NCBI GenBank assembly: GCA_025927795.1
Contig: JAICKT010000002.1
Location: 1-36,518 of the forward strand
Direction: 5' to 3'
DNA length: 36,518 nt
From: Parafilimonas sp.
GTDB taxonomy: Bacteria > Bacteroidota > Bacteroidia > Chitinophagales > Chitinophagaceae
The position numbers were made by a program, and so were the translations under genes. Positions 32,700 to 36,518 of this stretch are shown in pieces. Within the stretch, counting starts at the first letter, position 1. The number at the start of each line of letters is the position of its first letter. Below the pieces are notes generated by a model. That model worked only from the letters and a program-made list of their open reading frames with translations, was not told the DNA's origin and did no database searches.

Positions 32700-33662
32700 T
32701 TATAAGCGGCACAGTTTACAGGTATGCGGCGTAGTAATTTTTTTATGTGATAACGGAAAAATGTAAAACACTGAAGCATTATATTCTGTTGCCTGACCAA
32801 CATTCCTGCCTTTAAGCACATAACTGCCGCCGGCTTCCAGCGATAAGGCAGGCAATTTTTTAGGTACATATTTTATATGCACACCGCCAATGCTTGCATT
32901 CATGCGGTTGCTTGGAAAAGGCATATCGTTTCTGCGAATGTCAAAACCACCCAACGTTCTGTTTTGTTCAAAAAATACTTCTGTTATCCAACGAAAGCTT
33001 CTAAAGCCTGTTCTCGCATTAAATTCAGCCATGTCAGGCATATCAACCTTATTGGTTATATGCATCTCTGTAGTGTAATAAGAGGTACGGTCAATTTTAA
33101 TATTACTTCTGTACTGGTACGTTCCCGACGCAGTTACAAAAAATCCGCGGTGCTGATAATCTAACATTAATCTTCCTGAAAGATTTCTGCTATGCAAACC
33201 CAATGTAAGTGGTAAATAATCTGCCTGGTAATTAGTGAGTGGCGCAGAATATCCTGCCAAACCATAAATAGAAAAAACAGAATTCTTACCTAATTTTTTT
33301 TCTAGGGGCATCCATTTAAGCCATAAAGAAAGGTCTTGTATGCCGCGTGAATTATGCAGTGTTCCTGCAGATGCTTTTGTGCTGATGTAAGGAGCGCCAA
33401 ACAAAAAGTTTAACCTGTCTGTAATTCCGTAAACGCCCATGATACTATACATGTTTGTTGATACCGTACCAAGATTTTGATTGTTTCTTTTCAGGGTTCC
33501 TTCCCAATAATTTTTCCAACTGCTGTGACTGTACATTGGACCTACGCAAAGGTTATGTTGTCCCATCATAATCGCGTCAATATCTGTTTGTGCATGTGCA
33601 GCTAACTGAAATAAAACAAGTACTAACAACGTAAATACATTACGCTTAATAATTGGTTGCAT
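32700..33662 (-). CDS. Outer-membrane beta-barrel-like protein
   Basis: This 320-aa exported protein comes from the ATG at 33662: MQPIIKRNVFTLLVLVLFQLAAHAQ is a normal signal peptide. The open frame extends 23 codons further upstream (to 33731), but that part is translated 7-bp repeat (LLIIYYLLLIINYSS...) and is not real coding. The mature chain has alternating strands (SIMGVYGITDRLNFLFGAPYIS, LWLKWMPLEKKLGKNSVFSIYGLAG, ASIGGVHIKYVPKK). A C-terminal CKLCRL with two cysteines is unusual for a barrel end. It may be the outer-membrane partner of the PAP2 lipoprotein. First gene of the operon. Confidence 0.75.
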   Translation of the reverse strand: MQPIIKRNVFTLLVLVLFQLAAHAQTDIDAIMMGQHNLCVGPMYSHSSWKNYWEGTLKRNNQNLGTVSTNMYSIMGVYGITDRLNFLFGAPYISTKASAGTLHNSRGIQDLSLWLKWMPLEKKLGKNSVFSIYGLAGYSAPLTNYQADYLPLTLGLHSRNLSGRLMLDYQHRGFFVTASGTYQYRSNIKIDRTSYYTTEMHITNKVDMPDMAEFNARTGFRSFRWITEVFFEQNRTLGGFDIRRNDMPFPSNRMNASIGGVHIKYVPKKLPALSLEAGGSYVLKGRNVGQATEYNASVFYIFPLSHKKITTPHTCKLCRL

Positions 33663-33667
33663 GTGTA

Positions 33668-33723
33668 ATAATAAACTGAGTGATGAATAATTAATAATGA
33701 GTAATAAGTAATAAATAATTAAT
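33668..33723. repeat. Degenerate heptad array directly upstream of the first barrel gene
   Basis: Eight consecutive 7-bp units: ATAATAA, ACTGAGT, GATGAAT, AATTAAT, AATGAGT, AATAAGT, AATAAAT and AATTAAT. It ends six bases from the ATG of the barrel gene (33662). Units differ at one to three positions. The T-rich complement reads as a hydrophobic peptide, which explains the false N-terminal extension of the open frame. Confidence 0.6.
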
Positions 33724-33785
33724 AGATGCACTTTATAGCAGCATCAGAATTCAGCATGAGTATGCTTATGCTAATAAGTGAATAA

Positions 33786-34337
33786 CTAAGCCTTAGGAGG
33801 TTGCTCGGGGATAAGAGTGTCGCCGCTTTGAAGATGCGCGAAATAATTATCTGTGTAAGTGTTTACAATACTATTTACAGCAAAAGCACTTGCAGCATTT
33901 TCTGTTTTAATATAATCGCTGATAGAAAATTTTACTGCATGATTATTTTCGCCGGAATTTTTAGAGGTATTATTCTGCAGGTCGTTTTGCGTTTTAAAAA
34001 AATCGTTTTTTGCCGTTTGCAAATTCATTTTCTTTTCATCAGGCAAACACATTAATATCAACTCGCCATTAAAAACTTTTTCTTTTACGTAATGATAAAT
34101 TTTTCCATTTAATGTTACCTCGCCATCTGTTCTTTTAAAATCATTCCAGTTTGTAAGATACGGAATTGAAAGCGGCACTTTAACTGTAATTAAATTAGAT
34201 TCATCATAATCAGACTTATCAATCTTTGAAATCAATTGTTTATTTGCTTTCTGCTGCAATGCATCAAACAAAAACCTGTAACCTATAAAATTGAACAGGA
34301 GAAGAATGAGTAACGATATGGCTGCTATTTTTTTCAA
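33786..34337 (-). CDS. Membrane-anchored protein of unknown function (TTG start)
   Basis: This 183-aa protein starts at TTG (34337), giving MKKIAAISLLILLLFNFIGYRF. This is a normal N-terminal anchor or uncleaved signal, and no ATG or GTG exists between the upstream in-frame stop and this TTG. The rest is mostly polar, with a segment DGEVTLNGKIYHYVKEKVFNGELILMCLPDEKK and an Asn/Lys-rich middle. Probably a single-pass protein with an extracytoplasmic domain. It precedes the barrel-PAP2 operon by 123 bases, in the same direction. No family recognised. Confidence 0.7.
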   Translation of the reverse strand: MKKIAAISLLILLLFNFIGYRFLFDALQQKANKQLISKIDKSDYDESNLITVKVPLSIPYLTNWNDFKRTDGEVTLNGKIYHYVKEKVFNGELILMCLPDEKKMNLQTAKNDFFKTQNDLQNNTSKNSGENNHAVKFSISDYIKTENAASAFAVNSIVNTYTDNYFAHLQSGDTLIPEQPPKA

Positions 34338-34439
34338 ACTAAGTAGTCGGGGGCAATATTAACTAATTATTTTAAGACAGAAAAACTTTATGCAGTGTTG
34401 CATGGATTTGTTTACTTTAATTATCAAACAAACACAAGC

Positions 34440-35828
34440 ATGAAACACTACGATGCAATTGTAATTGGCTCGGGACAAGGAGGAACGCCGCTGGCAAAAA
34501 AACTTGCAGAGAAAGGCTTGAGTACAGCAATTATTGAAAGAAGATATATCGGCGGCACTTGTATTAATGATGGTTGCACGCCCACAAAAACAATGGTAGC
34601 TTCTGCACGCATGCTGCATCTTGCAAAACACAGAAACGAAGTTGGCGTTAATATAAAAGAAGTGGCGATTGATTTTACTGCCGTCATCAATCGCAAAAAC
34701 AAAATAGTTGAACAATTTAGAAATGGCGGTTTGAATGGCTTATTAAAAACAGATAATCTCGATGTGATTTTTGGTGAAGCATCATTTATAAATAATAAAG
34801 AATTAAAAATTAAACAGCTTGACGGAAAAGAACAGCAATTATCTGCAGATAAAATTTTTATTAATACTGGCGGAAGACCAACAATTCCAAACATTGAAGG
34901 GTTAGATAAAACTCCATATCTCAATTCAACTACAATAATGGAGTTAAAAGAATTGCCCGAACATATTATAATTGTTGGTGGCAGTTATGTAGCGCTTGAA
35001 TTCGGGCAGATGTTTCGTCGCTTCGGAAGTAAAATAACTGTGCTCGAACATTCGCCGCATTTTCTTTCAAGAGAAGATGAAGATATTGCCAACGTTATAA
35101 AAAAGTTTTTGGAAGATGAAGGCATTGAAATTTATACAAGCTGCAACACAAAAAAAGTTTCATCAACCAACAATAAAATAACTGTTACTGTAAATATTAA
35201 TAATGAAGAAAAAGAGTTGATTGGTTCACATATTTTGATTGCAGCAGGAAGAACGCCGAATACAGATGCTTTGCAGTTATCAAATACCGGTATTAAAACT
35301 GAAGAACGCGGGCACATCATCGTGAATGAAAAACTGGAAACAAATGTTGATGGTGTTTATGCATTGGGCGATGTAAAAGGCGGACCAGAATTCACACATA
35401 TTTCTTACAACGACTATCTTATTATTTATCATAATCTTTTTAATAATGCAAATGAATCAACAAAAAAGAGGTTGGTTCCTTACACGATGTTTACAGATCC
35501 GCAATTAGGCAGAATCGGTTTGAATGAAGATGAGGCAAAGAAAAAAAATATAAATTTTAAAGTTGCAAAATTACCGATGAATTATGTGGCGCGGGCAATT
35601 GAAACAAACGAAACAACAGGTTTAATGAAAGCCATTGTTGATGCGGATTCAAAACAAATTTTAGGTGCTGCTGTTGTCGGTGAACAAGGTGGTGAAATGA
35701 TGAGCATGCTTGAAATTGCAATGATGGGAAATCTAACTCATGATGTGTTGCGTAATGCTGTATTTGCACATCCTTTATATGCCGAAGCTCTGAATAATTT
35801 ATTTATGCAACTGGATGAAGACAAATAA
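34440..35828 (+). CDS. Mercuric-reductase-like pyridine nucleotide-disulfide oxidoreductase
   Basis: This 462-aa flavoprotein (from ATG 34440; a GTG at 34395 is in frame but adds non-homologous sequence) is of the dihydrolipoamide dehydrogenase/MerA class I family. FAD motif GSGQGG at 10-15; redox-active disulfide GGTCINDGCTPTK with Cys41 and Cys46; NAD(P)H-binding IIIVGGSYVALEFG; second FAD segment GVYALGDVKGG; the interface His motif FAHPLYAEAL near the C-terminus. There is no N-terminal heavy-metal domain and no C-terminal Cys pair, so it is not a canonical mercuric reductase. Substrate unknown. It is divergent from the gene at 33786, with about 100 bases between. Confidence 0.92.
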   Translation: MKHYDAIVIGSGQGGTPLAKKLAEKGLSTAIIERRYIGGTCINDGCTPTKTMVASARMLHLAKHRNEVGVNIKEVAIDFTAVINRKNKIVEQFRNGGLNGLLKTDNLDVIFGEASFINNKELKIKQLDGKEQQLSADKIFINTGGRPTIPNIEGLDKTPYLNSTTIMELKELPEHIIIVGGSYVALEFGQMFRRFGSKITVLEHSPHFLSREDEDIANVIKKFLEDEGIEIYTSCNTKKVSSTNNKITVTVNINNEEKELIGSHILIAAGRTPNTDALQLSNTGIKTEERGHIIVNEKLETNVDGVYALGDVKGGPEFTHISYNDYLIIYHNLFNNANESTKKRLVPYTMFTDPQLGRIGLNEDEAKKKNINFKVAKLPMNYVARAIETNETTGLMKAIVDADSKQILGAAVVGEQGGEMMSMLEIAMMGNLTHDVLRNAVFAHPLYAEALNNLFMQLDEDK

Positions 35829-35850
35829 TTAAAGAATGTTTACTCGTATT

Positions 35851-35942
35851 ACTTTGGCCAAAGCCTGAACTATAGTTCCCCTTTAACCCAAGACTTAAAT
35901 CTTGGGTTAAGAAGCAAAAACATAACTGGCTTTAGCCAAAGT
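35851..35942. repeat. Compound palindromic element between the oxidoreductase and the ABC gene
   Basis: The 92-bp element has outer arms ACTTTGGCCAAAGCC (35851-35865) and GGCTTTAGCCAAAGT (35928-35942), complementary at 14 of 15. Inside the left part are a perfect palindrome CTTTGGCCAAAG (35852-35863) and another, GAACTATAGTTC (35867-35878). In the centre is a perfect 11-bp stem, TTAACCCAAGA/TCTTGGGTTAA, with a 6-base loop (35883-35910). No T-tract follows, so it is not a simple terminator. It looks like a dispersed REP-type repeat or a cruciform. Confidence 0.8.
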
Positions 35943-35967
35943 TTATCCAATTATTTTTGATGTAATA

Positions 35968-36518
35968 ATGATTGAAGCAAAAAACCTTACTAAAAAATTT
36001 AAACAACAAGTTGCGGTTGATAATATTTCATTTCATGTAAATGAAGGAGAAAATTTTGTTTTGCTCGGTACGAGCGGATGTGGCAAGACCACAACACTGA
36101 AAATGATTAATCGTTTGATTGAACCAACAGATGGCGAAATTTCAATCAACCAAAAAAATATAAAAAATGAAGATGCAGAAGTTTTAAGAAGGAGTATTGG
36201 TTATGCATTGCAGAACACCGGTCTGTTTCCACATTATACCGTTGCAGAAAATATTGCGATTGTGCCCAATCTTTTTAAAAGGAATAAAGAAAAGATTAAA
36301 GCACGTGTTGAAGAATTGATGAGCAAGCTGCATCTTTCGAAAAATTATTACAATGCTTATCCAAAGGAATTAAGCGGTGGTCAGCAGCAACGCGTTGGTT
36401 TGGCAAGAGCACTCGCAGCCGATGCTGCAATATTATTAATGGACGAACCTTTTGGTGCGCTTGACCCAATAACAAGAACGCATGTGCGCAACGATTTTAA
36501 AAACCTTGAAGAATTTCA
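35968..36518 (+). CDS. ABC transporter ATP-binding protein, OpuCA/ProV-type (3' truncated by window end)
   Basis: ATG at 35968; 183 complete codons are seen. It is the ATPase subunit of a glycine betaine/choline/carnitine-type osmoprotectant importer. Walker A is GTSGCGKTT (about 37-45; the usual GPSGCGKTT has Thr instead of Pro). The Q-loop segment GYALQNTGLFPHYTVAENIAIVPNLF is close to the OpuCA consensus, the signature is ELSGGQQQRVGLARALAAD, and Walker B is ILLMDEPFGALDPITR. The tail, including any CBS domain pair, is outside the window, and the permease and binding-protein genes are expected downstream. A compound palindrome lies in its upstream region. Confidence 0.9.
   Translation, partial: MIEAKNLTKKFKQQVAVDNISFHVNEGENFVLLGTSGCGKTTTLKMINRLIEPTDGEISINQKNIKNEDAEVLRRSIGYALQNTGLFPHYTVAENIAIVPNLFKRNKEKIKARVEELMSKLHLSKNYYNAYPKELSGGQQQRVGLARALAADAAILLMDEPFGALDPITRTHVRNDFKNLEEF

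Noticed and set aside
33663-33731. N-terminal extension of the barrel protein starting at 33731
   Set aside because: The extra 23 residues are translation of a 7-bp repeat array, and the signal peptide begins at the ATG at 33662.
34448-34924. 158-codon open frame on the minus strand inside the flavoprotein gene
   Set aside because: It is antisense to the FAD-binding and disulfide motifs of a well-recognised oxidoreductase. No family resemblance.
34440-35828. Canonical mercuric reductase (merA)
   Set aside because: It lacks the N-terminal metal-binding domain, the C-terminal Cys pair and any mer operon neighbours; only the general oxidoreductase family is supported.

Overview
The window looks like a chromosomal stretch from a Bacteroidota organism, most probably a Chitinophagaceae-type soil or freshwater bacterium. 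I infer this from several things. The DNA is AT-rich. Start codons have almost no Shine-Dalgarno sequence. A few starts are preceded by the Bacteroidota -7 motif TAnnTTTG. Exported proteins often have signal peptides ending in '..AQ' or short MKK-type lipoprotein leaders. The families present are also typical of the group: DUF1080, CehA/McbA, FtsX permeases of about 790 aa and PAP2/vanadium-haloperoxidase lipoproteins. This lineage call rests on recognition, not on a database search.

Layout. 1-1503 is the 3' part of a molybdopterin-binding xanthine dehydrogenase/aldehyde oxidase-family subunit. 1811-10931 is a mixed housekeeping region: an orphan FtsX/MacB-type permease, a DoxX-like membrane protein with an extracytoplasmic tail, glycerol kinase, a YCII-family protein, a DUF1080 exported protein, a serine hydrolase and a small lipoprotein. 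11126-13923 (minus) has a Tat-exported TIM-barrel isomerase-like protein, a second YCII protein and a MATE exporter. 14093-15975 (plus) has a small membrane protein overlapping a queuosine-precursor transporter, then an AlkD-type DNA glycosylase. 15977-19816 has a Nudix hydrolase, an exported alpha/beta hydrolase, fructose-1,6-bisphosphatase, a DoxX protein with a Cys-rich tail and a small membrane protein. 20072-23871 has monofunctional aspartate kinase and a large exported CehA/McbA-type metallohydrolase. 24072-24867 has a lipoprotein and tRNA-Ala(GGC).

24921-34337 is a long minus-strand block: trehalase, an exported GDPD-like phosphodiesterase whose signal peptide is separated from the enzyme by a one-base shift in an A8 tract, and a cell-envelope cluster. 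That cluster reads, in transcription order, outer-membrane barrel, PAP2/haloperoxidase lipoprotein, second barrel, a 420-bp leader with four tandem hairpins, second PAP2 lipoprotein, and internally duplicated DoxX protein. Two barrel genes and two PAP2 lipoproteins in one block suggest a paired outer-membrane/periplasm function that I cannot name. The window ends with a mercuric-reductase-like flavoprotein and the start of an OpuCA-type osmoprotectant ABC ATPase.

The most interesting non-coding signals are: (i) a repeated minus-strand module made of a 15-mer, a hairpin and a T-tract, with a four-hairpin array whose G-U pairing pattern indicates RNA made from the minus strand; (ii) three different palindromic dispersed-repeat-like elements at 17360-17479, 20014-20046 and 35851-35942; (iii) degenerate 7-bp-periodic arrays next to at least six gene starts, three of them abutting a TAnnTTTG motif; and (iv) the A8 frameshift. 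No CRISPR array, rRNA, prophage or intact insertion sequence was seen.
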